Source: ZC4RG25 sp023428365
GTDB taxonomy: Bacteria; Pseudomonadota; Alphaproteobacteria; Rhizobiales; Hyphomicrobiaceae
Direction: 5' to 3'
Length of the DNA: 64,000 nt
Assembly (NCBI GenBank): GCA_050283925.1
Contig: JBNOAI010000011.1
Span: 124,001 to 188,000, forward strand
In this document: piece after piece, positions 16,919 through 26,668 of the stretch
Layout: every line of letters starts with the position of its first letter
Numbering within the stretch: the first letter of the stretch is position 1
Made by a program: the position numbers and the translations under genes
The notes under the pieces: model-generated
Seen by the model: the letters and a program-made list of their open reading frames with translations, nothing else
What the model was told of the DNA's origin: nothing
The model's database searches: none

Positions 16919-18373
16919 TCACTCGAAGCCCGGCGGCGGCACGAAGCCCTGGAACTCCTTCTCCAACAAACGGGCGAGCGCAATGGTGGTTCGATCTCCG
17001 TACTGCGGGCCGACGATTTGCACGCCAACCGGCAGCCCGGAGCGCGTGAATCCGGCAGGCGCAACAGTCGACGGTAGATAAGCAACACCGGAGAACCCCG
17101 CCCAGAACAGCTGATCGGTGGTTGGAACCTGCTTACCGTTGACCATGATCGTGCGTTCGTGACGCTCGCCTCTGTGATCATGTGGGCAAGCGGCGCTCGC
17201 GGCAGCAGGACAGATCAACACGTCCCATTCGCGGAAGAACTCCGCCCAGGCGAGCCGCAACTGATGACGGCGGTTATTCAGGCGCAGCCAGTCGCGATGC
17301 AGCATGGCGTTGGCCCGCGCCATGCGCGCCAGATAACTGTCATCAGTGGGACCGAGACTGCGCGCCACCTTGAGATTGGCCTCGACCATTTCGTCGCTCA
17401 ACCGCCCCGACGTCGCCGAGCGCAGCAATCCGATGTAGACGCGGTTGATTTCCGCCATATCGAATGCGGGACGCGCCGTATCGCTCACCTTGGCGCCGGA
17501 CTTCGCGAGAAACTCCGCAACGGCGGCGATACGCTCCTGCACCGCGCCATCGACCTCGGCACAGCGATCGTCGAGCATGACTGCAACCTTGAAATCGGCG
17601 ATACGGTGATGAGAGGACGGTTTGAGATCTAGCCGCCAGCCCGCAGCTTCGATCTCCTCCGGTCCCGCCATGATCGACAGGCCCAGATCCAAATCCTCGG
17701 CGCTGCGTGCCATCGGACCAACGACAGAGATGTCCGTCTGCGCGACCGTTCCGGGCATCGCCTGTCCGCGTGGTGAACAGATGCCCCAGGTCGGTTTGTG
17801 GCCGTAAACACCACAATAATGCGCCGGATTACGGATCGATGCGCCGATATCACTGCCAGCTTCAAGCCCCGTCAGGCCCGCGGCAAGCGCAGCTGCAGAT
17901 CCACCCGATGAGCCGCCCGGAGACAGCGCAACGTCCCACGGATTGTTGGTGGTTCCGTAGATCTCATTGAACGATTGCCAATCCGCCAGATAGATCGGCA
18001 CGTTGGTCTTGCCGAACAGGATCGCTCCCGCAGCCTGAAATCGATCGACGGCCGTCGCGTTGCGATTGGGTAAATTATCTTTCAGATCTGGCACGCCCCA
18101 CGTCGTCGGCATCCCGACAACGTCGAAACTTTCCTTGATCGTCATCGGCACGCCATGCAGCGAACCCCAGGATTCGCCTCTCGCCAGCGCATCATCTGCA
18201 GCGCGCGCACGCGCGCGTGCTTCAGGCAACGCCGTTGTGATGATCGCGTTGAGCTGCGGATTGTAGGTATCGATGCGTTTCAAAAATAGCTCGAGAAGCT
18301 CAGCAGAACTGATGGTTTTGCGCTGAATCTCGGCGGCCAATTGCCCAGCGGAGCGGAACGGCAGATCGAGCAT
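16919..18373 (-). CDS. Amidase signature family enzyme, second copy
   Basis: This 484-residue amidase starts at the ATG at 18373, which follows GGAGAG. The open frame reaches 18427 but its extra 18 residues are Arg-rich and lack a site. The catalytic Lys is in MTIKESFDV, the cis-Ser in GGSSGGSAAAL and the nucleophile Ser in DIGASIRNPA, giving a complete triad. Sequence differs clearly from the amidase at 6935, so the two are not recent duplicates. Substrate unknown; GatA-like tRNA transamidation is unlikely because no gatB or gatC is nearby. Confidence 0.9.
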   Translation of the reverse strand: MLDLPFRSAGQLAAEIQRKTISSAELLELFLKRIDTYNPQLNAIITTALPEARARARAADDALARGESWGSLHGVPMTIKESFDVVGMPTTWGVPDLKDNLPNRNATAVDRFQAAGAILFGKTNVPIYLADWQSFNEIYGTTNNPWDVALSPGGSSGGSAAALAAGLTGLEAGSDIGASIRNPAHYCGVYGHKPTWGICSPRGQAMPGTVAQTDISVVGPMARSAEDLDLGLSIMAGPEEIEAAGWRLDLKPSSHHRIADFKVAVMLDDRCAEVDGAVQERIAAVAEFLAKSGAKVSDTARPAFDMAEINRVYIGLLRSATSGRLSDEMVEANLKVARSLGPTDDSYLARMARANAMLHRDWLRLNNRRHQLRLAWAEFFREWDVLICPAAASAACPHDHRGERHERTIMVNGKQVPTTDQLFWAGFSGVAYLPSTVAPAGFTRSGLPVGVQIVGPQYGDRTTIALARLLEKEFQGFVPPPGFE

Positions 18374-18610
18374 GTGATCTCTCCATCGTGATCGCTGCAT
18401 CATCGAGCGCGATGACACGCGCTGCAAGTCCGCTAATTATTTTCGCAGTACGAGGTTGCGCGAGCTCGACAAAACAGCGAATTTGAAAAATGTCGGGAAC
18501 GCGCTTTCGACGGATACGTTGCTGTTGCTGTCAGAGGCCGCTGTTTAATCGAGATGAGTGACGTGATGACAAAGAAAGGTCCACACGGGAAAGAGACGAC
18601 AGGAGATGCG

Positions 18611-18961
18611 ATGAGTGAGTCCGAACGCGAACACATCGGAAGCGACACCAATCGCGAGACGGAGTCACTCGACACCAGCATCGCGCTAGAGAGCGACGAC
18701 ATTGCAGCACTCCTGCTTGTTCTTCCCGACGAGATCCGCCGCAGATTGAGAAAAACCAAAGGCAAGGGTGTTCCGAGCATCAGGGGGCATGTGCGTTACG
18801 CCGGGCGCGGACGCGGCATTCCCTACGTTCACCCCGAAGTGAGTGACTTCAACATCAAACGGACGAAGGCCGACCTCTACGAAGAGGCCGTACGCTGCGA
18901 CATTCCCGGCCGTTCGCGTATGACGAAGAGCGAACTCGAATATGCGGTTGGCGCTTGCTGA
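18611..18961 (+). CDS. Small hypothetical protein with Rho N-terminal/SAP-like C-terminus
   Basis: About 116 residues from the ATG at 18611, behind AGGAG; in-frame ATGs at 18554 and 18566 would extend it. The N-terminal half is acidic and probably disordered. The C-terminal 35 residues (TKADLYEEAVRCDIPGRSRM and TKSELEYAVG) resemble the helix-extended-helix of Rho N-terminal/SAP domains, which bind nucleic acid. A basic RRRLRKTKGKG stretch lies in the middle. It may be a nucleic-acid binding accessory protein; the exact role is unknown. Confidence 0.72.
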   Translation: MSESEREHIGSDTNRETESLDTSIALESDDIAALLLVLPDEIRRRLRKTKGKGVPSIRGHVRYAGRGRGIPYVHPEVSDFNIKRTKADLYEEAVRCDIPGRSRMTKSELEYAVGAC

Positions 18962-19104
18962 CCGGCATCTAGGACGCCTGCGTTAACCTCTGCCCGCTCC
19001 GATCCGCATATCGGCCTGCATTTCTCTGTCTGCTGGGCCTTGTGCTGATCCCAGTGAAGCGCCACGTTGCCCGCGACAGCTTCACTGCATGAGAGCACAC
19101 TTCG

Positions 19105-20571
19105 TTGCGCCTGAACGACATTACCGACGGCACCATCGACGCTCTGAAAAACGCAGGCGCGTATCTCACAGATCTCGCCACTCCGACGCTGCGGCTCGGC
19201 GTTACCGGGCTTTCGCGATCGGGCAAGACCGTGTTCATCACCGCGATGATCCGGAATCTGACGGCAGGCGGCCGATTGCCGTTCTTCGCGCCTTATGCAG
19301 AAGGCCGTGTACTGCGTGCCTATCTGCAGCCGCAACCCGACGATAACGTTCCACGCTTCGACTATGAGGCCCACATCTCGGCACTGACCGGAGATCCGCC
19401 ACGGTGGCCGGAAAGCACGCGGCACGTCAGCGAACTGCGCGTCACCATCGAATATCAGCCGTCAAATGTTGTATGGCGTGCCGTTATACCGGGCCGGCTT
19501 CACGTCGATATCGTCGATTATCCCGGCGAGTGGCTGCTGGATCTCGGACTGCTCGACCAGACATATGAAGAGTGGTCCAAGGAAGCGTTGATGCTCGCGC
19601 GCGAGCCGAGGCGTCACCCATCGGCGTGCAACTGGCTCTCACATCTCCAGACGCTCGACCCAGCGGCGGCGCTCAATGAGCAGGTCGCGCTGGAAGCTGC
19701 GCGCATCTTCACCGATTACCTCAACGCCGCGCGCGCCGCCGAACCCGCGCTGTCGACGCTTGGTCCCGGCCGCTTTCTGCTCCCCGGCGAACTTGCCGGT
19801 TCACCATTGCTGACGTTCGTGCCGCTCGACATGCCCGAGCGTTGGACAATCCCGCGGGAGTCTGTCGCCGCGATGATGCAGCGCCGGTTCGAGAGCTACA
19901 AAACGCACGTCGTCAAACCATTCTTCCGCGAACACTTCAGCCGTCTCGATCGGCAGATCGTACTGATCGACGTGCTTGCCGCGCTGAACGCCGGACCGAG
20001 TGCGACGACGGATCTGAGCCGTGCGCTCGAAGCCTCGCTGCGGGCCTTTCGACCGGGCGCGCGCAGTTGGCTGGCGAGCATCCTGCCGCGCCGGATCGAC
20101 CGCATTCTATTTGCGGCCAGCAAGGCCGATCATCTGCCCAGCAGCAGCCACGACCGGCTCGAAGCCATTCTTCGTCTGATGACGGAGCAAGCCGCCGCGC
20201 GAGCGACTTTCGCCGGTGCCTCCGTCGGTGTGATTGCGATGGCCGCGCTACGAGCGACGCGGGAAGTCGAGGCGCAGCACAAAGGTGAGAAGATGGCCTG
20301 CATTCGCGGGGTGCCGCTCGCGGGCCAGCGCATCGGCAATCAGACCTTTGACGGTAAATCTGAGGTCGCGCTGTTTCCGGGCGATCTGCCCGCCGATCCC
20401 CGTCAACTGCTCGTGCCGGGACCGGATAGCGCGCCCGGCGCCGTTCAGTTCATACGCTTCCGGCCTCCCCGTCTCGCCCGCCTGCCTTGGGTCGCTGGTG
20501 ATCCGCAGCCCTGGCCTCACGTGCGGCTCGACCGTGCCCTGCAGTTTCTGATCGGAGACCGCCTGTCATGA
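19105..20571 (+). CDS. YcjX family GTPase-like protein (DUF463)
   Basis: This 488-residue protein has a P-loop GLSRSGKTVF at about residues 36-45 and the family motif DIVDYPGEWLLDL near residues 136-148, both typical of YcjX/DUF463 proteins. These are cytosolic P-loop NTPases of stress or envelope regulons. The frame opens with a TTG at 19105, since the first in-frame ATG lies past the P-loop; GAGAG 9 bases upstream may serve as the binding site. It overlaps the DUF697 gene by 4 bases (ATGA), the usual ycjX-ycjF pairing. No psp genes are seen here. Confidence 0.9.
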   Translation: MRLNDITDGTIDALKNAGAYLTDLATPTLRLGVTGLSRSGKTVFITAMIRNLTAGGRLPFFAPYAEGRVLRAYLQPQPDDNVPRFDYEAHISALTGDPPRWPESTRHVSELRVTIEYQPSNVVWRAVIPGRLHVDIVDYPGEWLLDLGLLDQTYEEWSKEALMLAREPRRHPSACNWLSHLQTLDPAAALNEQVALEAARIFTDYLNAARAAEPALSTLGPGRFLLPGELAGSPLLTFVPLDMPERWTIPRESVAAMMQRRFESYKTHVVKPFFREHFSRLDRQIVLIDVLAALNAGPSATTDLSRALEASLRAFRPGARSWLASILPRRIDRILFAASKADHLPSSSHDRLEAILRLMTEQAAARATFAGASVGVIAMAALRATREVEAQHKGEKMACIRGVPLAGQRIGNQTFDGKSEVALFPGDLPADPRQLLVPGPDSAPGAVQFIRFRPPRLARLPWVAGDPQPWPHVRLDRALQFLIGDRLS

Positions 20572-21587
20572 CGGCCGATACACCTCATCGCGCGCCACGG
20601 ATTTTCGATCCAAACGATCCGGCTTTGGTCGATGAACCTTCATCCTCGTCTTCTTCTTCGGGTGCGGATGAGCCATACGCCGACAATCCTGATGCGACCG
20701 CCTCCCCTTCCGTTCTCCCTCCGCGCGGTATCAAATGGGGTGCCATACTTGGCTCGGCGATCCTGGGATTGGCCGCTCTCGCCTTCAGCTTATGGCTGAC
20801 CCGTTTTGTTACCGACGCTCTCGCGCGCGACGATCTCATCGGCTGGACGGCGACCGCACTCGTGGCAATCGCTGCAATTGCGGCCTTGGCGATCGTGTTG
20901 CGCGAGACCATCGGGCTGATGCGGCTGCGTAAGCTCGGGCGTCTGCGTCGCGATCTGGAAGCCAGCCTCGATGCCCGCGATGCGCGGCAAGAGAAAGAAC
21001 ACCTCCGGGATCTCATGAGTTCGTTCTCCAATCGTGACGACCTGCGATGGAGCATCGCGCGGTTCCGCGATCACGAAGGCGATGTGCGCGACCCAGGCGA
21101 TCTTGCGAGGCTCGCAGACCGCGAAATCTTTGCCCCTCTCGATCAGCGCGCCAAGCGCATCGTTTTAACGTCGGCCAAGCGCGTCAGCGTCGTCACCGCG
21201 ATCAGCTCGATGCCGCTCGTCGACGTCGTGTTCGTACTGGTCGAGAACCTGCGGATGCTGCGCACGCTGGCCACGCTCTACGGTGGCCGCCCGGGCGTAA
21301 TGGCTGCCCTCAAGCTCGGCCGCATGGTGGTGACGCATCTCGTTGCCACCGGTGGCGTGGCGCTGACCGATGATCTGCTCGGTCAATTTCTCGGCCAGGA
21401 TTTGCTGCGCCGGCTGTCACGCCGTCTCGGGGAAGGCGCCTTCAACGGCGCCATGACGGCGCGCATCGGGACGGCCGCAATTCAAGTGATCCGTCCCCTG
21501 CCGTTTCTCGATGCGCCGCCAGTGCGGGTTCGGGATTTCCTCTCCGAACTGTTTCGCACCCTGCCCGTCGGCAAAGGAAAGTCTTGA
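20568..21587 (+). CDS. YcjF/TIGR01620 family membrane protein (DUF697)
   Basis: This 339-residue inner-membrane protein has a Ser/Pro-rich N-terminus, two membrane helices near residues 56-77 and 85-107, and a DUF697 domain in the C-terminal half (SVVTAISSMPLVDVVFVL and GGVALTDDLLGQFLGQDLL). It overlaps ycjX by 4 bases and should be co-translated. Function is unknown in detail; the YcjX-YcjF pair is conserved across proteobacteria. Its stop lies 24 bases from the convergent opgH end. Confidence 0.9.
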   Translation: MTADTPHRAPRIFDPNDPALVDEPSSSSSSSGADEPYADNPDATASPSVLPPRGIKWGAILGSAILGLAALAFSLWLTRFVTDALARDDLIGWTATALVAIAAIAALAIVLRETIGLMRLRKLGRLRRDLEASLDARDARQEKEHLRDLMSSFSNRDDLRWSIARFRDHEGDVRDPGDLARLADREIFAPLDQRAKRIVLTSAKRVSVVTAISSMPLVDVVFVLVENLRMLRTLATLYGGRPGVMAALKLGRMVVTHLVATGGVALTDDLLGQFLGQDLLRRLSRRLGEGAFNGAMTARIGTAAIQVIRPLPFLDAPPVRVRDFLSELFRTLPVGKGKS

Positions 21588-21610
21588 GCGCGAAGTCGAG
21601 AGCTTTGAAT

Positions 21611-23548
21611 TTACGCCGCTCGTGTCATAGGCGGCTCCAGGGCCGGCAACGGATCGCGGGCCCAGATCTCAGCGCGCCTGCGTGCGCTGAGCAGGATTGG
21701 CGGTGGCGACAAGTCATCCTTGGTCGACAGCAGGTACGACAGCAGGCGACCCGAGCAACGGGCAGTCCACCATCCGATCAGCGCCGACAGCGACAATCCC
21801 AGGATCACCGGTGCCATCCAGCCCATGAGACTGACAGAGACGGTAAAGCTCAGCGCCGCCATCGCGAGACCAATCAGAATATGCCAGGCGTGAAAGCGGA
21901 AGGCCTCCAGCATGCGGATGCCGGTCTCGCCGCGCTGCTGCGGCTTCCAGCCGGCATCCATGCCAATCAAGATTTGGGACACTGCGGTCGTCTGCGTCGC
22001 CATCAGGATCGGTGCGATCAGCATCGAGAATAGCGTTTCGACAATGACACCGCCGGTTACACGCGCGGCACCGCCGCGCTCGCCAGTAGCCGCCACACGT
22101 CGCAACTCCAGGATCAGGCCCACGGCCTTCGGGAGCAACACCACCGCCATGGTCGCCAGGAACAACCGGAATGCCGCTCCGGGATCAACCACTGGCCAGA
22201 TCGGAAAGAGAGACTTCCCATCCAGGAAGTAACTCGGAATGACATGCGTTCCCTGCAGCGCCAGCACGATGCCGACAGCCAGCGACAGTCCCCAAATCGC
22301 GGAGACGAGGTAGGCCGTCGCGCCCATCAGCAGATGAATCCGACCCATCACAGTCAGACCGCGACGGCTAACGATGTTGAGATGCTGAAGGTTGCCCTGA
22401 GCCCAGCGTCGGTCACGAACGACCAGTTCGACCAAACCTGGAGGCGCACCTTCGTAAGAGCCCTCCAGTGACGGCGCCATGTGCACTTCCCATCCGGCGC
22501 GCGTCAGCAGGGCCGCCTCGACGAAATCATGGCTCTGGACGTGCCCACCGAACGGTGGACGTCCCGGCAGTTCCGGTAAGCCTGCAGCCGAGGCAAACGC
22601 ACCCGTGCGGATGATCGCGTTGTGTCCCCAGTAGTTGCCCTCGTGCTGTTGCCACGCAGCAATGCCGCTGGACACCGCCGGCCCGTAGACGCCAGCCGCA
22701 AACTGCTGCAGCCGCTGGAAGATGGTTTGCCCGCCAACGAGGCGGGGAACGGTCTGGATGAGACCGGCACGCGGGTTCCGGTCCATCGCCAGCGCCAGCC
22801 GGACCAACGTATCGCCGGACATGACGCTGTCGGCATCGAAACACACAAAATAATCATAGCCGGCGCCGAACCGCTCAACCCAGTCGTGGATGTTGCCGGA
22901 CTTCTTCGCCGTATTCTCACGACGGCGGCGATAATAAACCGGCACAACATCGCTCAGCCGTTGTGCCAGCGTCGCGAACACGGCCTCTTCCCGCTGACCG
23001 GCTTCCGCGCTTCGGCTGTCGCTGAGGATGAACACCTCGAAGTTTGACGTCTTACCCAATGACGCTAAATCCTCCGCTATCGCCTCGATCGTACCGGCAA
23101 TTGTGGCGGTGTCCTCGTGGTAGACCGGAAACAGCAACGCGGTGCGCCCCTGAATCTCGCCGGACGCGTCAGGCAATTCGAGCGTGTCGTGACGCTCGCC
23201 AGCAAACAGCGGCATTAACCCAATCGCTGCTGACAGCGAACCCAGCGCGATCCACCCGAACGCCAGTGTCGACAGAAACAGGAACACCACCTGCAGTGGC
23301 GTGATTTGAACGAACGACAGCACCGCATACAGTTCGCGCGCAAAGCCGTATGTGAGTAGGAACCCGCCGCCAAACAGCGCAGCCCGCGTCACCCACTGCC
23401 CATCAGAAGGGGCAGACTTACGAGCCAGGCGTTTGTTGAAATCCTGAAGAGGCATCAACATCGACTGCTCGGGCGGCAGCATGGAACGCCCAGCGTCACG
23501 CGAGCTGTTGGCTGCTTCCATCGGGCAAACCGAGGTTGATTGTCTCAT
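21611..23548 (-). CDS. opgH: Glucans biosynthesis glucosyltransferase H
   Basis: This 645-residue inner-membrane GT2-family enzyme makes the beta-1,2 backbone of osmoregulated periplasmic glucans from UDP-glucose. Visible features are two N-terminal membrane helices (about residues 50-110), the GT core with FVCFDADSVMSGD (metal-binding DxD), RDRRWAQGNLQHL (the R-W acceptor motif), then four to six C-terminal helices starting near residue 405. Its ATG shares 4 bases with the opgG stop (ATGA), so the two are translationally coupled. Length is shorter than E. coli OpgH, as is usual in alphaproteobacteria. Confidence 0.93.
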   Translation of the reverse strand: MRQSTSVCPMEAANSSRDAGRSMLPPEQSMLMPLQDFNKRLARKSAPSDGQWVTRAALFGGGFLLTYGFARELYAVLSFVQITPLQVVFLFLSTLAFGWIALGSLSAAIGLMPLFAGERHDTLELPDASGEIQGRTALLFPVYHEDTATIAGTIEAIAEDLASLGKTSNFEVFILSDSRSAEAGQREEAVFATLAQRLSDVVPVYYRRRRENTAKKSGNIHDWVERFGAGYDYFVCFDADSVMSGDTLVRLALAMDRNPRAGLIQTVPRLVGGQTIFQRLQQFAAGVYGPAVSSGIAAWQQHEGNYWGHNAIIRTGAFASAAGLPELPGRPPFGGHVQSHDFVEAALLTRAGWEVHMAPSLEGSYEGAPPGLVELVVRDRRWAQGNLQHLNIVSRRGLTVMGRIHLLMGATAYLVSAIWGLSLAVGIVLALQGTHVIPSYFLDGKSLFPIWPVVDPGAAFRLFLATMAVVLLPKAVGLILELRRVAATGERGGAARVTGGVIVETLFSMLIAPILMATQTTAVSQILIGMDAGWKPQQRGETGIRMLEAFRFHAWHILIGLAMAALSFTVSVSLMGWMAPVILGLSLSALIGWWTARCSGRLLSYLLSTKDDLSPPPILLSARRRAEIWARDPLPALEPPMTRAA

Positions 23549-25224
23549 GTCTTCGTCCAGCGATAGAGCCAGCTTTCGGAGACTGAACGCTCGCCATTCT
23601 TAAGAACAAGCCGAAGCTCGATCAGATCCGCCGAATTCGGCTGAAGTTCAAAAGTGCACCGGACACCGCCGATATCGGGATGCCGCTGAAGCACAACATT
23701 CGAAACTGTCCCCGCGCTGGCGGTAACATCGGCAGCCGGCAACTCAGCGGCGTCCTTAAGCGCGGGACCATCGAAATCCACGATAAAGATGACGCTGCCT
23801 TTGCGCCCTTTGCCGCGACGCGTCTTACGTACGCGCGCGCCGGCCCAAGCCACTGGAACCGAGTCACCCCATGTCAGCCGGTAGGCAAAAGCATACGGCT
23901 TGCCGCTTTCCTGCGTGCGGGCCGGCCGCCAGAACGCAATGATATTGTCGTGAATTTCCTCATCGGCCGGAATTTCGATCAGCTCGATGTAGCCATCGCC
24001 CCATCCGCCACGAGGCTCGACCCACACTGTTGGCCGAGTTTCGTAATGAGCATCCAGATCCTCGAAGTTCGAGAAACTCCGGTCGCGCTGCGACAGTCCG
24101 AACCCTTTCGGATCCCGATCGATGAAAGCACTCACCTGCAGCAGTTTGGGATTGGTTAACGGCCGCCAGATGCGCTCACCGTTACCGTTCAGAATAGCAA
24201 GACCCTCGCTGTCGTGAACTGCGGGGCGATAGTCGGCGCCATTGCGCCGGTGCGCCGCCCCGTGCAGGAACATGCTCGTCAGCGGCGCAAGTCCGAGGTG
24301 CGGGATATCACGACGAGGATAGAGCGTCGCCTCGACATCCATCACCGTTGCCTGGCCGGGTTGAATCGAAAAGCGATAGGCGCCCGTTGTCGACGGGCTA
24401 TCGAGTAGCGCGTGCACAATGATCGCCTGGGCACCGGCTGCGGGCTTCTCGATCCAGAACGCGCGGAAAATCGGAAATTCCTCGCCCGGCGGCTTGGCGG
24501 TATTGATCGCCAGCCCGCGCGCGGACAATCCATAGCTCTGCTCTCGCCCGACGGCGCGAAAGTAGGTCGCACCCTGAAAAACAGCATACTCATTCATCAC
24601 ATCCGACCGGTTGATCGGACCATGAATGCGAAACCCCGAAAATCCGAATGGAGCGGCCTGCGGTGCGTTGCTGATTTGCGGGCCGATCGAAAACAGCGTC
24701 CCGTCGGCCTTGAGCTGGCGCGCGCGCTGTCCCTCGACGATCCAGATCTCGACCGGCGTATCGTAGAGGTAGCCCAGCGCGAACAGCTGCAGCTCGAAAT
24801 CAAGTTTCTCTCCGCGCCAGATCGCCTGCTCCTGACGGAAGCGAATGTCGCGATACTGCTCGGGAGTGAGCTTATCGAAAGGCTCCGGCAATTCCATTTG
24901 CGGCCGCGCGAAGGAACGCTGGGCCAGCTGATACGCCGCGTTCTTCACGAAATCCGTGTTGAACACCTCACCGTCCTGCGGGCCAGCACCACCTTGCGCC
25001 TGAGCAGCATCGCTGAGCCAATTGATCGCCGGAATACCACCCGCGAAGGCCCACGCTAAAGTGCTCTGCAGAGCCGAGCGCCGGCTCATGCCAGAACCAG
25101 TCATTCCCAGATGTCCTGATGTCCTCAGACTTGTCTCCCTTGACGGACTGGAAGCTCGAACAGCTACGCCTGAGCCTGCCGCCGGATCATGGCTGCCCGT
25201 GCTCTGACGCTGATCATTCCCCAT
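23545..25224 (-). CDS. opgG: Periplasmic glucan biosynthesis protein OpgG/OpgD family
   Basis: The MdoG-type beta-sandwich region covers residues from about 85 to the end (FVKNAAYQLAQRSF, FDKLTPEQYRDIRF, YFRAVGREQSYGLSARGLA). OpgG/OpgD proteins act in the periplasm on glucan branching or processing. The start is uncertain: the ATG at 25224 gives 559 residues, while an in-frame ATG at 25104 gives 519 and places a twin-arginine-like signal (MSRRSALQSTLAWAFAGG) near the N-terminus, as in OpgD. The longer form would need a tail before the signal. An SRRxxL motif points to Tat export. The gene is coupled to opgH downstream. Confidence 0.9.
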   Translation of the reverse strand: MGNDQRQSTGSHDPAAGSGVAVRASSPSRETSLRTSGHLGMTGSGMSRRSALQSTLAWAFAGGIPAINWLSDAAQAQGGAGPQDGEVFNTDFVKNAAYQLAQRSFARPQMELPEPFDKLTPEQYRDIRFRQEQAIWRGEKLDFELQLFALGYLYDTPVEIWIVEGQRARQLKADGTLFSIGPQISNAPQAAPFGFSGFRIHGPINRSDVMNEYAVFQGATYFRAVGREQSYGLSARGLAINTAKPPGEEFPIFRAFWIEKPAAGAQAIIVHALLDSPSTTGAYRFSIQPGQATVMDVEATLYPRRDIPHLGLAPLTSMFLHGAAHRRNGADYRPAVHDSEGLAILNGNGERIWRPLTNPKLLQVSAFIDRDPKGFGLSQRDRSFSNFEDLDAHYETRPTVWVEPRGGWGDGYIELIEIPADEEIHDNIIAFWRPARTQESGKPYAFAYRLTWGDSVPVAWAGARVRKTRRGKGRKGSVIFIVDFDGPALKDAAELPAADVTASAGTVSNVVLQRHPDIGGVRCTFELQPNSADLIELRLVLKNGERSVSESWLYRWTKT

Positions 25225-25359
25225 CCACGCCAAGTCCTTGAAGGGATACCATTTCTGCGAATGATTAGTGAGTCGGACTATTGGGAAACAATGTGGCGTT
25301 TTTTCCTATCGTGAGCAGGTGCAATACGACGGCGGACGGATGGTCGTTTGCATGTCGCG

Positions 25360-25878
25360 TCATTGCCACAGCAAGACCAACCCTTGTCCAGGCCCTGCAA
25401 TCGGATCGACGGACGGCAATCCGACCGTCGGTATGGAGCCCACAGCGACGGCGCGGTCGGCCGCATTGGCGCGTCTCAAATCAACATCGTCCTGGCCTTC
25501 CGGGTAGGCGCCAACGACGACAAGTCCTGGCCGCTGGTCACGCCGGCAGTGGCCGACCCCAACCGGGATGGTAACGGCGTCACCGGCTTCGACCGACAAC
25601 ACGGGTCCTGTTGCACCGCCGAATTGAACCTCGGCCGATCCTGCCGCGATACCCAACACTTCGTGGCAGGTCGAATGGTAGTGCTGGAACGAATAGATGC
25701 CGTTGACCCATCCATGGCCCCAGCCGTGTCTGGCGAAAAGCTCCTGAAACAACCCGACCGCCTCGTCCTCGGATCGTGACCGGCCGATGGCAGAGCGATA
25801 GACAACGAGCGGCAACCGATCGTTGTTCGGGATCATCCCGTCGTCTTTCAGCAAGAAGGTTTCGATCTGCAAGGTCAT
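25360..25878 (-). CDS. Cupin domain protein (YjlB-like)
   Basis: This 172-residue single-cupin protein has the metal-ligand pattern HYHSTCHEVLGIAAG followed by a Gly-rich strand and GDAVTIPVGVGHCRR, the two conserved cupin motifs. The start region MTLQIETFLLKDDGMIPNN is like that of YjlB-type cupins. The enzymatic role is unknown. It is divergent from the membrane protein at 26025, with about 146 bases between the starts, and follows opgG on the same strand after 135 bases. Confidence 0.87.
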   Translation of the reverse strand: MTLQIETFLLKDDGMIPNNDRLPLVVYRSAIGRSRSEDEAVGLFQELFARHGWGHGWVNGIYSFQHYHSTCHEVLGIAAGSAEVQFGGATGPVLSVEAGDAVTIPVGVGHCRRDQRPGLVVVGAYPEGQDDVDLRRANAADRAVAVGSIPTVGLPSVDPIAGPGQGLVLLWQ

Positions 25879-26024
25879 GGGGTCATTTCCCTATGGCCGG
25901 CACCTGTGGCCCGGCGGTGTCAGCCAGACAATGTGCGTACGGGGTGCATTGCAGCGTCATCGGCCGTGTGTACTATCCCGCCGACGCGGCAAATGCGGCC
26001 GAGTTTGCGTGAGGGGGATATCGC

Positions 26025-26447
26025 ATGCCGATTGCTGAAGAGCTGCTGATGGACGCCATCATGCAGACCAGGTCGCAAATCGACTTTCTGTGGCAATTCT
26101 TCATCACGGTACAGATCGCTCTGTTTGCGCTGCTGTTCATCTACGACAAGGCGATCGAAACCTTCAATTCGTTCGCACGACTGCTCGCCATCTGTGGCGT
26201 CGGCATTTTCGATTGGATCAATTCGCAGGCGCTGAAAAACAGCTACACCCTGCTCAACGCGTTTCACGAACAGTATCGCGCCGATTTTGGCCAGCCTCAA
26301 AGATTTCAATCCGTCCTGTACGAGCATTTCGTCCTTGCCAACTTCGAAGGCCGCGTCAGCATGATTGGCTTCACTCACGGCATGGCCTTCGCCGTCGTCG
26401 TCATGGCCTTCCTGTGGCGCCGCTCGATGCAGCATCATCCGAAGTAG
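26025..26447 (+). CDS. Hypothetical membrane protein
   Basis: 140 residues, starting at the ATG at 26025 behind GAGGGGG. Two strongly hydrophobic segments are visible, at about residues 24-41 (FFITVQIALFALLFIYD) and 113-130 (FTHGMAFAVVVMAFLW). The region between them is amphipathic. The N-terminus is acidic with no cleavable signal. No family recognised. It precedes an orphan luxR-type gene by about 220 bases. Confidence 0.7.
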   Translation: MPIAEELLMDAIMQTRSQIDFLWQFFITVQIALFALLFIYDKAIETFNSFARLLAICGVGIFDWINSQALKNSYTLLNAFHEQYRADFGQPQRFQSVLYEHFVLANFEGRVSMIGFTHGMAFAVVVMAFLWRRSMQHHPK

Positions 26448-26506
26448 CACCCGACCGCTGTTGGGGTACAACTGCGATTTCCCGGGCAGAGTTCCCCCCA
26501 CCATGT

Positions 26507-26525
26507 TGAGCAATTCTATTGCTCA
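26507..26525. promoter_or_regulatory. Perfect 19-bp dyad, candidate LuxR-type operator
   Basis: TGAGCAAT and ATTGCTCA are exact inverted repeats around TCT, in the non-coding leader 144 bases before the luxR-type start. Half-sites of the form TGNGCA resemble the TraR box. A second dyad lies at 26549. Binding is inferred, not shown. Confidence 0.55.
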
Positions 26526-26548
26526 CGACATGATTCTGAACGATGTTC

Positions 26549-26564
26549 AAGAAAGTCCTTTCTT
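26549..26564. promoter_or_regulatory. Second dyad, AAGAAAG-TC-CTTTCTT
   Basis: An exact 7-bp inverted repeat with a 2-base spacer, 23 bases downstream of the first dyad and still in the leader before the luxR-type gene. It could be part of the same operator region, or coincidental. Confidence 0.4.
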
Positions 26565-26668
26565 CCAGTGCCTGAATAGCGTTGTTGATAACCGCAAAAC
26601 GAAGACTGGCCAACATTATCGATCACAAAGTATGCTTAATTCAAAGATCGGCACCACCAGGAGGGTTC